Shown: piece after piece, positions 34,741 through 47,628 of the stretch
How the letters are laid out: each line of letters starts with the position of its first letter
How positions within the stretch are numbered: the first letter of the stretch is position 1
Assembly (NCBI GenBank): GCA_007570785.1
Contig: ML664199.1
Location: forward strand, 20,344,597 to 20,408,596
Direction of reading: 5' to 3'
Length of the DNA: 64,000 nucleotides
Source: Antilocapra americana
Lineage: Eukaryota > Chordata > Mammalia > Artiodactyla > Antilocapridae
Program-made: the position numbers and the translations under genes
The notes under the pieces: generated by a model
Databases searched by the model: none
The model's input: only the letters and a program-made list of their open reading frames with translations
What the model was told of the DNA's origin: nothing

Positions 34741-35299
34741 GGAGCCAGTGCTTTAACATATGAACTCTGTTGCAGACACAATTCACTCTTAACAAATGAG
34801 AAGTACCTAGCAGTCATTAGTCTAAAGGCCTTTTATGCTGAAAGTAGGGAGATTCTTTGATTAGATAGAACCTGATCCTACTCTGGAAGGGAATTCCTTG
34901 CCCATTGTTCTCTGTAGCCCCTAAGGCGCCTGCAGGAGATTCTTCCTTTTCAATATCTTCCCTGACTACATTGTTAATAGTCATAGGGGAAGAGGCCTTC
35001 CGTGGTAGCCACTCAGCTGTCCAGGCTACTTCTTGCTTCTATAAAACAGGGACCCAAATTTTGTTTTAAATTTCAAACAGTCAAAGGCTCTTAAAATCTG
35101 AGGTCAAGATTTTATTGGTAGTATGGTTCTCTTAAAAACTTAGCAGGCTTGTAATCTTTTATTCCAGTAATACATAATTGCCAGTTTTCATGCTCAAACC
35201 TATTTGTAAGGTACTGTTTTCAGATTACACTGTTTCTTAACTTTGTAATTTCTATAGACTCTTCTTTCTCTTTCACCTATCTCTCTATGTCTCTTTCCG
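34741..35299. other. Unique DNA
   Basis: Nothing recognised. Confidence 0.45.
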
Positions 35300-36122
35300 T
35301 GGTAAACAGGATTCTAAGCCAGGCTCCAAGATTACCACCCCTGGAAGATAGGTCCTGGATCATATGATCCCCTTGAGTATGAGTGAGACATCTGAATGGG
35401 ATGGTATCAGTGCTGAGATTAAGTTGTGTTTTGTGGTAAAGCTGAAGACCTTTTAATAGATACAGTTATGATCCCTAATAAATTGACTTTGAGTGCACCA
35501 AAAGGGAGGCTAACCTGGGTGGGCTTGACCAAATCAGTTGAACCTTTGGATGGAATTTAACTGCCCCCACCTCCTGGCTGGAAATGTCAAGTAAATGAAA
35601 TCATGACATTCTCCTCTCATGGCCTAAGGGCAACATGAGTGCGCAAACAGGGCACTCTACTGCTGCATTAATAAAACCCTTGGGTGTGCACAGCCAAGTC
35701 ATTTCTTCCCATTTCAAAACATATATAAATATTGAGTACTAGGATGTCCACCTGACATTAATATGATATTGGATGTCAGTTATATGTCAATAAATACATA
35801 ACTTCAAATAAAGTCCACATGTTGAAGCCTCAGAGACTCTTGCTGGCCCTGAAGAAGCATATTGCCATGAATGCAAGGAAATTAATTCTGCCAATACCAT
35901 GTACCACAACTCATCTCCAGAGGATACCTTGATTGCAGCTTTGTGAGACACTGAACAGAGGACCCAGCTAAACTATGCCCAGAGTACTGAGCCATGGAAA
36001 CAAACAGATAGGTATTTGGGGATTTTAACAGCATTATTGAGATACAATTTACATATTATAAGCTATGAGCATGCTTTTTAACCAGTATGTTTGTGGTGAT
36101 TTGTTGCAGAACAATGGAAAAC
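35300..36122 (+). mobile_element. MLT1-like MaLR LTR relic, sense, interrupted
   Basis: Blocks in order: 'tggtaaacaggattctaag', 'ttgactttgagtgcaccaaa', 'ctgggtgggcttgaccaaat', then after an AT-rich interruption (about 35640-35820) 'cttgctggccctgaagaagc', 'gcaaggaaattaattctgcc', 'cagaggacccagctaaacta' and 'gtttgtggtgatttgttgc'. A short L1-like scrap (taacagcattattgagatac) lies at about 36022-36070. No internal retroviral coding sequence is present. Confidence 0.7.
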
Positions 36123-38029
36123 ACTATCATTATCTTTCCCAAAAGGGGCAGCTATTTTAAGGCTTTCATAATGGAATGGGAAGGCTCCAAGTTATTTTCC
36201 TTTTGGTGTATTTGTTGGGGAGAAAGTGGTCTCCCTGTCCTATTCCTCCCCCATCTTAGTTCGCCTCCTCCTCAAAGTTATTTTTCTTTTTGACTCTAGT
36301 CATTTAATCTAGCTGGTAGTGTTTACTGGGCATTTAATCCTCGAAAACTTTATATTAATACTGTTTTTTACTGCTGAGGTTCTAGGAGTGATAGGTTTAT
36401 TCAGCCCTACAAAGCCCACATTTCTGAACCCTATATTTCCTTTCATTCCTGCTAAAAAAAACCAGAAAATTCTGAGCTAATCTCCATACATAGTCTGTAA
36501 TAACTAAGATGCACTACTGATGTTTGCTTTTCTAGTACCCTGACCTGGGGTTGCCAGTTCAATATGCACTTGTGTGTCCTGCTTCTCAAATGACTACTGA
36601 TGACAGTTTTCTCAAATACTTTGTCACTGTAGAACAAGGATTACCATATTTTCCGGCCTCCAAAGTCTGTTTCCATATTGTTAATAGAACATATTCTAGA
36701 TTTCTGCAATGGCAGTTCCCCTCTAGTGTTCCCAGTTTCTGAATTGGTCATGATAGGCTAGACTGAATGCCAACATCTCAGAGCTTAATACAAAAAGTCT
36801 TGTTTTCATTTTTGCCTATTCAAAATCCACCACGGGTTAAGCAACCCCCTTCCTTGTTGTCTCTTTACTGTCTGGAACTCATGGACATTAGGATCACCAT
36901 AGTAGAGGAGGAAAGAAATGAAAAAGGCCTATTGGTTCTTAACTGCCTTGATGTGGAAGTGACACATTTCATTTCCATTTGCAGTCCATTGAACAGACCT
37001 GATCATAGGACCCTTATCCAAAAGAAAGAAAAACTGGGATATAAGTGAGCAGTTGGAATATTTGGTGGTCACAGCCTGCCATAGAAGGGTTTAAACATGC
37101 ATGCTCTATATACTTTTCTAATTAATTAGTCTTATTGTTGATTCCATGTAAGAATTAAGAGGGAAAGCAGGGGTTTTGGGAAAAGAATCAAGGGCAAATA
37201 GAGCATAACCAAGCTACAAATGGGAGGAAAGGAGGAGAGCCTGAGGAAAGACAGAAAATAAGAAAAAGTAGAGGATCAGCTTATCTGTATTTTGTTCAAG
37301 CCCTTTGAGGCAAATTTGTTTCCTTCTGGAATTGAACATCCCCATGTCCCCCCAAAGAATCCCTGTAGTGACCTGGTTTCCTTCCATGCATGAAAGAATT
37401 ATTGAAAAATTCAAAGCATGCTTTACTTGAGCACAGTGGTGCAAGGTTAATTTGACCAGTATAAAGTTGTATAGATTCACCTACGTGTACTGCTATACTT
37501 GTGAAGTATGGGATTGCATGCCACAGCTGTGCAATAGCATTTATAAGATAATATAAATAACTGCTACAGAGATGTTTTTGCACATAATTACAAAAAATAT
37601 CAACAGTGAACCTTCAGCAAATCACAGAGGGTCTACATAGTACATTTCTCTCTGGGTAATATCAAGTGAACTCCTCTTTTTGAGAGTTAGGCTCACTGTA
37701 GTAAACTTCCAACCTCAGACTGGATCGGAACAATGCCAGAAATCTGGAGTAATAAGTGAGAAAAGGGAATTAAATATCCTAATATTGTCTTTAAATGATC
37801 GAGTATAAGCATTTGAATATTTACAAATTGCAGCTGTTGTGCTGATTTTGTTTTTGCTCCTCTATTTGGCATTCATTATAGAGACAAAGTCTAAATATGA
37901 TATTGCACAGGTTATAAATAGTTTATTAAGTTGAATGATAGCATGCTTTGGTAGAAAAGTTCACTGTACTGGAATTCAGGATTACAAGAGTCTAAATACA
38001 AAACTATTATTAATTGATTGTATAAACTC
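36123..38029. other. Unique DNA
   Basis: No gene or repeat family is recognised. The open frames at 36767-37048 (plus) and 37214-37583 (minus) lack domains and are not called. Confidence 0.45.
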
Positions 38030-38125
38030 TAGTATGTCACCTCACTCTCTCTGGTCCTGACTTCCCTCATCTTTAAGATGGAAATATCAGTGCCTTTCAT
38101 GCTTTATCACAAGCATCTAAGAGTG
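38030..38125 (+). mobile_element. MIR fragment, sense
   Basis: The blocks 'gtatgtcacctcactctctc' and 'cttccctcatctttaagatg' correspond to the central MIR region. Confidence 0.55.
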
Positions 38126-38129
38126 TGTC

Positions 38130-39412
38130 TGTGGTAGGTGAAATAATGATTCCTAAATCAGAAAACTAAGGCCATGGTATTTGGTCCCTTCACTTCATGG
38201 CAAATAGATGGGGAAACAATGAAAACAGTGACAGACTTTATTTTGGGGGGCTCAAAAATCACTGCAGATGGTGACTGCAGTCATGAAATTAAAAGATGCT
38301 TGCTCCTTGGAAGAAAAGTTACGACCAACCTAGACAGCATATTAAAAAGCAGAGACATTACTTTGTCAACAAAGGTCGGTCTAGGTTTTTCCAGTAGTCC
38401 TGTATGAGTGTGAGAGTTGGACTATAAAGAAAGCTGAACACAGAAGAATTGATGCTTTTAAACTGTGGTGTTGGAGAAGACTCTTGAGAGTCCCTTTGAC
38501 AGCCCAGAGATCCAACCAAACCATCCTAAAGGAAATCAGTCCTGAATATTCATTGGAAGGACTGATGGTGAAGTTCCAATACTTTGGCCACCTAACGTGA
38601 AGAACTGACTCATTGTAAAAGACCCTGATGCTGGGAAAGATTGAAGGCAGGAGGAGAAAGGGATGACAGAGGATAAGATGGTTGGATGGCATCACCAACT
38701 CAATGAACACGAGTTTGAGTAAACTCCGAGAGTTGGTGATGGACAGGGAGGCCTGGCATGCTGCAGTCCATGGGGTCACGAAGAGTTGGACAGGACTGAG
38801 CGCCTGAACTGAACTGAAAGATATCTATGTCTTAACTTCTGGAGCCTATTAATGCGTTATTTTCCATGACAAAGGACTTCACATATGTAATTGAGGTTAG
38901 GAACCTTAAGATAGGTTGAGTAGCCTTTATTATCCAGGTGGACCAAGTCAGTCACATAAGACTTGAGAGCTCCTGCAACTTTCTCCACTAAAGAAGGAAG
39001 AGGTAAGTAAGATGGAGCAGAAGGCGACATCAGGAAGATTCCCACTGTAGGAGGATTTGACCCACCTTTGCTGGAGTATGGTCAGGTACTCATAGAAAAT
39101 CATGAGAAGGAATACAGAAAACATGGAGAAACAAAGGCTAGCCCTTGACCGACATTCAGCAGGAAGGACCCCAGCTCTATAGTTAAAAAGAAATGAATTC
39201 TTCCAATGACCAGATTTATCCAAGCGCCTTCTCATAAGAGCTCAGCCATCCAACACCTTGATTTTAACCTCATGAAACTCAGAGCAGAGAAACAAGTATA
39301 ATCAGGTCACAATTTTCTGACCTACAAAATTGTAAGATACTAAATGATTGTTGTTTTAAGTTGCCATACTTGTGGTAATTTGTTACGATAGTGATAGAAA
39401 ACTAATAAATAT
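38130..39412 (+). mobile_element. MLT1-like MaLR LTR, sense, split by BovB
   Basis: The LTR start tgtggtaggtgaaataatg is at 38130, and the matching continuation 'gatatctatgtcttaac' resumes after the BovB at about 38821. Further blocks: 'ttccatgacaaaggacttca', 'cacataagacttgagagctc', 'gatactaaatgattgttg' and the end 'tgtggtaatttgttacgat' ... 'agaaaactaataaata'. It is an old retroviral LTR without genes. Confidence 0.8.
38158..38818 (+). mobile_element. BovB LINE 3' part, sense, nested in the LTR
   Basis: Starts at 'tcagaaaactaaggccatgg' within the ORF, keeps a broken frame (38174-38407) with the DGDCSHEIKR and SRDITLSTKV segments, and ends cgcctgaactgaactg. Removing it rejoins the two LTR parts, with only about 3 bases (aaa) duplicated. 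It shares unusual substitutions with the copy at 44143-44706. Confidence 0.93.
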
Positions 39413-40667
39413 AGCATATAAACATGATCCACTGCACATAAGAATCTTTCTAAAATTTCATATACTGTCAAAAAATCATGTGAATTTTATATGAAACATG
39501 ATGTAAAAGTGTTTTGAACTCCAAAACAATATTTTAAATTTCCATTTATTAAAAAATTTATTTATTGTACACCATATCGTAGATGTGGTATCTGTATATC
39601 TATAAATATATCTAAGATATGGTATGCAATGAAGATATTTTTATATTTTAAAAATATTGTACTTTTGAGTAACCCAAGCACCTCATTACACCAGATGAAT
39701 CCTAGTTTGAGAGATAAACAATTAAATGATCTTCAAAGTCATTCTCAGTGCTCTTTTTCTAATGTGATTTTATGAAATGTATTAAATTAATACTGAAATT
39801 ATGTAGAAATGAAAGGATACATACAACCATGTATGGCTTACTTATAGCAAAGCAGGACATGGCAAGCGATAATTTCAGGATAATTCAGCCAACAAAGGAA
39901 TTTACATTATGGCCCACTTGCAAGCAATGTTTAGCCCTACCAAGTATCTTAGCCATGTGGAGGTTATGTTGCTCCAGATTGTCTGATCTGAGGATCTGAG
40001 CTACCCCCAGACACTAGCATGGTCCCACACCCAATCAAAAGGGAATATTGTTTAATGTAAGATGGAAAATAGCAGCATGCAGCCAAAGCACACATTGTGC
40101 TCCTGGACCACCAATTACAGCAAATTTTGCTTTAATGTGATGTTAAATGAAAACCCAGCAAAATGTAAGCTACAATAACAGCAAAAATATTCTATGTGGG
40201 CTGCATCTGTAGTAAAATTGTTTATCTGTGTTTTGGAGAAAAAAGTTTGGTGTAAAATGAAAGAAGCAACTTCAGTAAAGCACGTGAATAATGATTTGAC
40301 ATGACAATACAAGTTATCATAATAAATTATTTGGAGCAGTAGTTCTTATTATATTCTAGAACAAATTAAGAGATTTAAAAGGCCCTAAAGCCTGCTGCTC
40401 ACCTGTTTGCAATGTCCAGGTGACTAGTGTTTGGTATTAACATAGTATCACTCTATGAGCATGTATGACAGATAGCAGATTATGCATGGATCTGCCTGTC
40501 AGGGGGATATGATTTGTGCATATCTGAACTCCAAAACATACAATCTTAAAATCCAGATATATTTACAAAAGATTATTTGATTAAGATATGCATTCCTACA
40601 GATTCTAGAGTTAACCAAACAACTGCCACCAAAATGCAGTAATTATAATAAAACTATATTTTATAAT
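39413..40667. other. Unique AT-rich DNA
   Basis: No gene or repeat family is recognised. Confidence 0.45.
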
Positions 40668-40894
40668 TGCATGCGTGTGTGCATGCTCAGTCTCTTCATT
40701 CATGTCCCACTCTTGGGACCCCGTGGACTGTAGCCCACCAGACTCCTCTGTGTATGGGATTCTCCAGGCAAAAATACTGGAGTGAGTTGGCCTGTGCTCC
40801 TCCAGGGGATCTCCCTGACACAGGGATTGAACCTGTGTCTCCTATGTCTCCTGCATTGCAGAAGGATTCTGTACCACCGAGCCACTGGGACAGC
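40668..40894 (-). mobile_element. Bov-tA SINE, antisense
   Basis: The blocks 'catgctcagtctcttcattc', 'ctgtagcccaccagactcct', 'cacagggattgaacctgtgt' and 'accgagccactgggacagct' run in the reverse orientation of the family. Confidence 0.9.
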
Positions 40895-41479
40895 TCATAC
40901 TTTATTATTAAGTAATCGCAAAAGAAAAAGAACAGCTACTAGAAGCCATGAACAAATGAAGGAAACTATTTTTTCTGTGGTTTGAAGAAACTCCAGCATT
41001 TTATGCATGTGCTCATACAATGAGAATTTTCTGGACTGCATATAAGATGCACCAAAAGATGTCTCCATGTAATTCTGATTCAAGTGTTCAATAAGTACGA
41101 CTAATGTGCAAATTTTAGTCAGTTTGTAGTTTACTAAATGACAGCTAAGAGTTAGTATGTTTAAAAAAAAGTCTTTGGAATTACATCATGTTATCATTGA
41201 CCCATAAGAAACAGAAAAAAAGTTATTGCATCTATTGATTTGGTTTCTACCCCGTTAAGAGAACTCTGATTGTTAGTTAATTGGTGTTTCATGGGCCAGA
41301 TGTTGAGAGTCAGAATTCATATTCAGGAAAACATCAAACAATCACAATTATGGTAGTTCTGATTAAAAAAAAAACAAAGAATTTTGAACTATATTCTAAA
41401 ATTAAAGATCAATAGTTTCATCCAACCAAATATATGAGCAGTTTAGATTCTGTAGAATCTTCTGTAAAATTGCCACAGT
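40895..41479. other. Unique DNA
   Basis: Nothing recognised. Confidence 0.45.
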
Positions 41480-41493
41480 AAGAATAGTAATGG

Positions 41494-41708
41494 GTAAGGG
41501 TGGGATGATATGGGAGAAGGGCATTGAAGCATGTTAATTTTCATATGTCTAATCAATCGCCAGCCCAGGATTGATGCTCGGGGCTGGTGCAGCGAGATTT
41601 CCCGGGGGCGGGGAGGGAAGAGGGAGGGGGGTTCCAGAGGGAAAGCATATGTAAACCCATGGTGATATCATGACAATGTATGGCAAAAACAATTAAAAAA
41701 TAAAAAAA
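41494..41708 (+). mobile_element. Very short L1 3' end, sense, perfect 14-bp duplication
   Basis: The 3' UTR only: 'gtgggatgatatgggagaag', 'aatcgccagcccaggattg', 'aaacccatggtgatatcatg', 'atgtatggcaaaaacaatt' and an A-rich tail. Flanked by identical aagaatagtaatgg copies (41480-41493 and 41709-41722). About 215 bp long, severely 5'-truncated, hallmark of target-primed reverse transcription. Confidence 0.95.
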
Positions 41709-41722
41709 AAGAATAGTAATGG

Positions 41723-43434
41723 CACGATTCACCTGTGTATGATGGAGCTGGGAATGCCTCAGAGACTCCATCACCTCTAATTTATGCTAGCCTGGCTATT
41801 CTGATCTGTGAGCAGGAGAAAATCTGTAAATTATGTCTATTCTTCATGAAGAAGCCCTCCTACTTGGCAATCAACATGCCAAAAAGTTTTTTCTTGGTCT
41901 TATTTAATCATACTTCTCTGAAAAACACTGATACACAAAATGATACAACAAAAAGTTACCATAGTAAAGAGTTTCAGGTTTTTAAAGTAAAGTTTTCAGT
42001 TATTTAGCATGTATCACTGTCTTTTTAAAACTACTTACTGCATCACTGCCGGAAACCTGGCACTTATTAAATAAACAAGAACAGATGGCCATAATATGTA
42101 AATAACTATCACCCAAGTCAAAAATGTCATGATTTTCTGAGGAACCAGGCAGAAATGGATCAAGAAATCTCAAAAACATAACTCAATGGAATGATTCCCT
42201 TCCAAAACACATTAATAGTTATGTGATATGCTGTCAAAGGACACCAAAGTTTTAAACACTTGTATACATTTGTATGTATAATGATAATTTATTATAATAT
42301 TGATTTTATATCATATAATCAATAACATAGGTACCCTAGGACATGTCTCATGGAATCATTTCAACCACACAAATTTGTGAGTGATGTCCTTCCCTGGTTT
42401 TTACAAGTTTAACCCATGGTAGATCACTGGGAGGGAAAATACTTTTATTTGTTAATTACTCATTGCCTGGGTTACAGAGCCACTCAAAGAGTACTGAGAA
42501 CAATTTTGGTATTCTTCTTACAGGTAAATTATTTAGTAACTTTTAGTTCAGCAAGGATCCTACCAGAGCAGACAACAAATACAGCTGAAGATCCAAATGC
42601 ATCTAGCACATGAGTTGTGCCCCTGCCCCATTATTCACACACTTGTTCTGTACAGTCCTATATGTTGGTGATGTGATACAACTTTTCATTAGCATTGACA
42701 ATCAAGTCAGGCCCTTCTAAAATATTTTAATCATGTGGGCCCCAAATTGTACCATCTCCTGACCTTCTTGTACGCTTTTTCTTTCTCTTCAGAGCTTTCT
42801 CCATATCTGCTCGATTTTTGTGTTCTATTAAGCTGGATCTTATAATGCTAGAGTCTGTTACTTTCCCCAAGGACAGAAGGATGTGTGACCATGACAACTT
42901 CGTGCAAATTATATTCAAGCTCCTCAGATTTTAGAAAACTTAAGTTCAAAAGTATGGGGGAGGAGTGAGCAGAATATGAATATATATATATATATATTTA
43001 TGAAAAGGATGATCAAGAAACTAAGAGCATTGCATGTCTGTTTCACCACCTCTAAAGCTAATTTTGACCTGCTTATAAGGAAGAAAAGAGAATTTGCTTT
43101 ATCTCTTATCTGTATTTGTTGAAATTCCTGTGTTTATTTTTGTCTTAGTTGTAAATAACAATTTTTCCCCTTCTAGGCTTATTTTGAGAGTTAATCACAT
43201 TTCTTCATGATGGATTTACCTCCGTTTGGCTCATTGTCCGTGTCTACATATGGACTGTAACTATTGATAAGACATCTTCTTCTTGAATCATTAATCCAGG
43301 AATGTACTGGGTTGTTCAAGCAATGAAGAAAAGGAAATTGTTTTGAATCTATCCTAAGAAATATGGCAATTATTATTACATTTGAGCAAAATATTAGAAC
43401 TGCAGTTATGTGTTGAAAAATATTTGAGTCATTT
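41723..43434. other. Unique DNA
   Basis: No gene or repeat family is recognised. A (TA)n run lies at 42979-42998. Confidence 0.45.
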
Positions 43435-43990
43435 ATTTACTTTCATACTCTTTCTGTGATGTAGGAGGGTTAAATGTGATCCTCATTTATAGGTAAAGAA
43501 AGTTACGTATGAGTGACTTGTTGACAGCCACACTAAGAGAGGAAGACATTTCCACCAGACCAGGATGAGCAGAAGGAGAAAAGAAGGTAGAGGAAAAAAT
43601 GCCTTCTGATTATAAACTCTATTATTTGTGCATTACAATAAAAAATAGTAGACTAATATTACTGCCATAATCTGAATTGTAAGTAAAAGGATTCTTCACA
43701 GAGACTGAACGGATATTTATTATCATGAGGACAATAGCTTTACATAAGATAACATGATTTCAGGTCTTTCCATGCAAAATCTTTCATTCTATATTCTCTC
43801 ATACCTTCTCCCATCCCACCTTCATGCCATCTCATTATGCCAACACTTGTTTCAGTCTTCAGAACACAAGGGTTTCTCAATGAAATTCACCTTTTTGACT
43901 TTATTTGTATTCCTGTTATATTCTGTTTACTCCTTGCTAATATAAGAGCTTCAAGTCATGAAGTTCTTGGCCAGACATTATTGAGATTTT
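43435..43990. other. Possible MIR and L2 relics
   Basis: 43435-43570 resembles a degraded antisense MIR ('ctcatttataggtaaagaaa'), and 43735-43990 has weak sense L2-like wording ('ataagagcttcaagtcatg'). Both are too diverged for firm calls. Confidence 0.3.
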
Positions 43991-44142
43991 CAACACTAGA
44001 GTAGAAATAATTATGCTATACATATTTTTACCCAAATTTTCTAGACATCTTGAACTATTGAAGGAAGTAACTAATATGATATCTTTAGTGATTCATTATA
44101 TTTCCAATGAGTTCTAAATAGTGGAAAGGGTGTTTAGCATGG

Positions 44143-44706
44143 ATGAAGAGGTCAGTCAGTTCAGTGATTCAGTTGTGTCCAACTCTTTTCGACCCCATGG
44201 ACTGCATCATGCCAGGCCTCCCTATCCATCACCAATTCCTGGAGCTTGCTCAAGCTCATGTTCATCAAGTTGGTGATGCCATCCAACCATCTCATCCTCT
44301 GTCTTCCCCTTCTCCTCCTGCCTTCAATCTTTCCCAGCATCAGGGTCTTTTACATTGAGTCAGTTCTTCACGTTAGGTGGCCAAAGTATTGGAACTTCAC
44401 CATCAGCCCTTCCAATGAATATTCAGGACTGATTTCCTTTAGGATGGTTTGGTTGGATCTCTGGGCTGTCAAAGGGACTCTCAAGAGTCTTCTCCAACAC
44501 CACAGTTCAAAAGCATCAATTCTTCAGCACTCAACCTTCTTTATGGTCCAGCTCTCATATCCATACATGACTTCTGGGAAAAATATAGCTATGACTAGAC
44601 AGACCTTTGTTGGCAAAGTAATGTCTCTGCTTTTTCATATGCTGTCTAGGTTGGTCATAGCTTTTCTTCCAAGGAGCAAGCATCTTTTAACTTGTTGGCT
44701 GCAGGA
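44143..44706 (-). mobile_element. BovB LINE 3' part, antisense
   Basis: Starts with the complement of the 3' end (gtcagttcagtgattcag), passes through 'gccaggcctccctatccatc' and the coding part, and ends 'acttgttggctgcagga'. A minus-strand reading gives the BovB C-terminal region. The flanks atggatgaagag (about 44131-44142) and ggatggagagat (about 44704-44715) are weakly similar. Confidence 0.93.
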
Positions 44707-44797
44707 TGGAGAGATATATGTCACTTAATCTAATTCCTTTAATTTAAAGATGAAGGAGTTAAAGTCTAGACTGGTTAAATGACCTAGTCAAGGCTAT
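44707..44797 (-). mobile_element. MIR fragment, antisense
   Basis: 'cttaatctaattcctttaat', 'aaagatgaaggagttaaag' and 'aatgacctagtcaaggct' match the reverse MIR core. It abuts the BovB copy. Confidence 0.55.
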
Positions 44798-44835
44798 TCC
44801 ATTTTTAATAGAATTTCTTTAATGAATGCATATCG

Positions 44836-45285
44836 TTTTTAAAGATGTAATTGATATATATGTTTAAGGTGTACACATATGTTTAAGGTGTACCATATGT
44901 TGATTTCATACATGTATATATTACAATATGATTATCACCATAGCTTAAGCTACTATCTTTATTATGTCACATAATGGTGAGATTTATGATCTAGTTTTCA
45001 GAAATTTTGAGGTATATGATATATTGTTGTTAACTCTAATCACAATGCTGTACCTTAGATCTCCAGAACTTATTCATCTTCCACCTACAAGTTTATATCC
45101 TTTGACCAACATCTCCTCAGTTTCCCTAATCATAGCCCCTGGCAACTACCATTCTACTCTCTGTTTCTACAAGTTCAGTTTTTTTTTTTTACAGTCTACA
45201 TATAAGTGATATCATACAGTATTTTTGTCTTTCTCTGTCTGACTTATCTCACTTAACATATTGCCCTCAAGGTCAATCTAGCGTT
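44836..45285 (-). mobile_element. Old L1 3' UTR, antisense
   Basis: The blocks 'gatttcatacatgtatatat', 'gtaccttagatctccagaac', 'cctttgaccaacatctcctc' and 'ataagtgatatcatacagta' are the reverse complement of mammalian-wide L1M 3' sequence. A short unit, catatgtttaaggtgtac, is tandemly duplicated at about 44857-44894. Confidence 0.85.
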
Positions 45286-46472
45286 TTGTTTTTTCCATTC
45301 TACCAAGCAGAATCTTCAAAATACTGTAATTCTTTTTTCTTGAGCTAAGTTACATTTTTGAGGAAAGTTTTTTTACAAGTTTCTAAAGTAAGCACGTTAA
45401 AAATATGAGATCTATCTTTTGTCTTTTTAGTAGTGCTATTGAGTTCAGAATAGCAATATGACGTTCATGATTATAGCTTCAATTTCCTGGTCTGAGTATC
45501 TCCAGGCCCACCTATACATATTAAAATCATGGACTTGATGGAACTTGATATGTGATTCTCAGTGTGCAAGGGTGAGTTCTTCATCACTAGTGGGGAAGAA
45601 AGGACAAGACAATGCCTCCTGAAAGTGTCATTAATTTTCTGCACAAAAGACAGCATATGTAGACTGAATCTCATGGAGGAAAGAAGCTGTGCACTGTCTC
45701 TGTTTCATGCTTCATAGATTATTATAAATGTTACTTTAACCCGATCCTTCCCCACCCCCCACCCTCCAGCTAAGTATAAAGCATGGAGATAGCAGATTAT
45801 CAAAAAAGTATTTTAGAACATATCTACCAAGACTGGGTCACGGGGTAAGGAATAAAATCTATACAACTTGGAGAAGAACATCTCATGGCCTCAAATGAGA
45901 TAGAAAATATTAGGAGTAGAAATGTAAAGTCTTGTCTCAACATTGTTCCTTGCACAGAATATACTTCACTAATATTTGGAGAAGTTTATAACTCAGAACC
46001 ATCTTGTAGTCTTAAATACCTCATAAGACAATCTTTGACAGCATGTATGAAAATGATGCATATTATAAGAGCTCTGCGTATCCGAATAATTTTATAATAT
46101 GAAGGTATTATAAATGTGCAGTTTGTACATTGGATCAAAATACCTGAAGACATATAAATTTATCTCTACCAATTCCTAATAGCCATTGAGATTATAGCAA
46201 AATATAAAAATAGGAATGACTCAGTAATCACACAAGATAACCTGATGGAAAAAATACTATCATAGTATTTGATGAACTTCTGGAAGATACAATGTAGATG
46301 AAATCTAATTGATAGTGAAAGTTAATAGTGCTGAAAACCAAGATACACATAGAATAAAAAGTTAATTTTCCCACATAATTCAAGACTCCAAACCATAAAG
46401 GAATATCACCTCTAGCAAAAGAAGAATTTTAAAAGTTACTGTGAGAAAGAAGCAATCAAATTCTTGGACATT
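45286..46472. other. Unique DNA
   Basis: No gene or repeat family is recognised. Confidence 0.45.
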
Positions 46473-46480
46473 AGAAATAT

Positions 46481-46786
46481 GAAGAAACTCAGATGTATAG
46501 AACAGTCTTTTGGACTCTATGGGAGAGGGCAAGGGTGAGATGATATGGGAGAATGGCCTTGAAACATGTTAATTATCATATGTGAAATCAATTGCCAGCC
46601 CAGGTTTGATGCTCAGGGCTGGTGTACTGGGATGACCCAGAGAGAGGGAATCAGGAAGGAGGAGGGAGGGGGGTTCTGGAAGGGGAACATATGTATACCC
46701 ATGGCAGATTCTTGTCAATGTATGGCAAAACCAACACAATAATGTAAAGAAAATTTTAGAAAAATAAATTAATTAATTTAAAAAAG
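46481..46786 (+). mobile_element. L1 3' end, sense
   Basis: 'cagatgtatagaacagtctt', 'tggactctatgggagagggc', 'gatgctcagggctggtgtac', 'acccatggcagattcttg' and an A-rich aaataaattaattaa tail. Flanks agaaatat at 46473-46480 and 46787-46794 form a target-site duplication. Confidence 0.93.
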
Positions 46787-46794
46787 AGAAATAT

Positions 46795-47620
46795 TAGTAT
46801 CAAAATTTATAAACAAAAAACAATAGGGGGCTAAATTGTTTACTAGTTTTGCTAAAGAAAGGTTATCTGGAATATCAGTATGGATATTCCCAAAATGCAG
46901 GACAGAAAAATTAATTTATGAGAGACTGGTAAGAGAAAGTATTTCTCAAAAATAATTTTTTACAAGCAGAATCATAAAGAAATATACAAGGAAATGATAG
47001 GAGCACATTTCCGTGAACTTAGAAAAGACAATTTGTCAATTAGAAAAGAGCCTATTGATTGCTTTAGAATCATAAAGATGAAGTCCTTTAAAAATCTGTC
47101 CACACTATTGGTAAAGAAGAAAATAGCACAAATTCAATAGGAAAAAAGGAAGCTACTTTCAAGGAGTAAAAAGCACAGACTTTCAGGTGTCTTCTCAGTT
47201 ACATATGGAAAATAACAACACTGCTCAAAAACTCCAGAGGGGAAAACTGCCAAAACCAAATTTCTGTACTAAAAAAGAAAAGGAAAAAAAAAAAAAGACT
47301 ACCATTCAAATGTAAAGGCAAGACTACATTTTAAGGATTAATAAGCTTTAGATTATTTTACTACCTGTGCATCCTCTGCAATTCTCAAGAATATTCTCCA
47401 GCTAACGAAAAACGAAATTTAATTTAACAAAAATTAAATTCTAGGAAGTAGATATCTAAGATATAAAAACTTGAAAACAGTTAATAATATGGGAGTGAAT
47501 ATCATTATTAAAGAGTCATTGGCCAGATTAGGTATAATATTAAGAAAAGCCACTGAGAGAAAATTCAGTCTGATTTCCACATAATTGTTTGATGATGGAA
47601 AACATGAAAGGAAAACTTTG
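46795..47620. other. Unique A-rich DNA
   Basis: No gene or repeat family is recognised; an A-rich tract lies at about 47275-47297. Confidence 0.45.
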
Positions 47621-47628
47621 CAATACAA

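Noticed and set aside
36767..37048. 93-codon plus-strand frame
   Set aside because: No domain, no splice or promoter context; consistent with chance.
4575..39412. Intact endogenous retrovirus
   Set aside because: Only diverged MaLR LTR relics are present; no gag, pol or env reading frames were seen between them.
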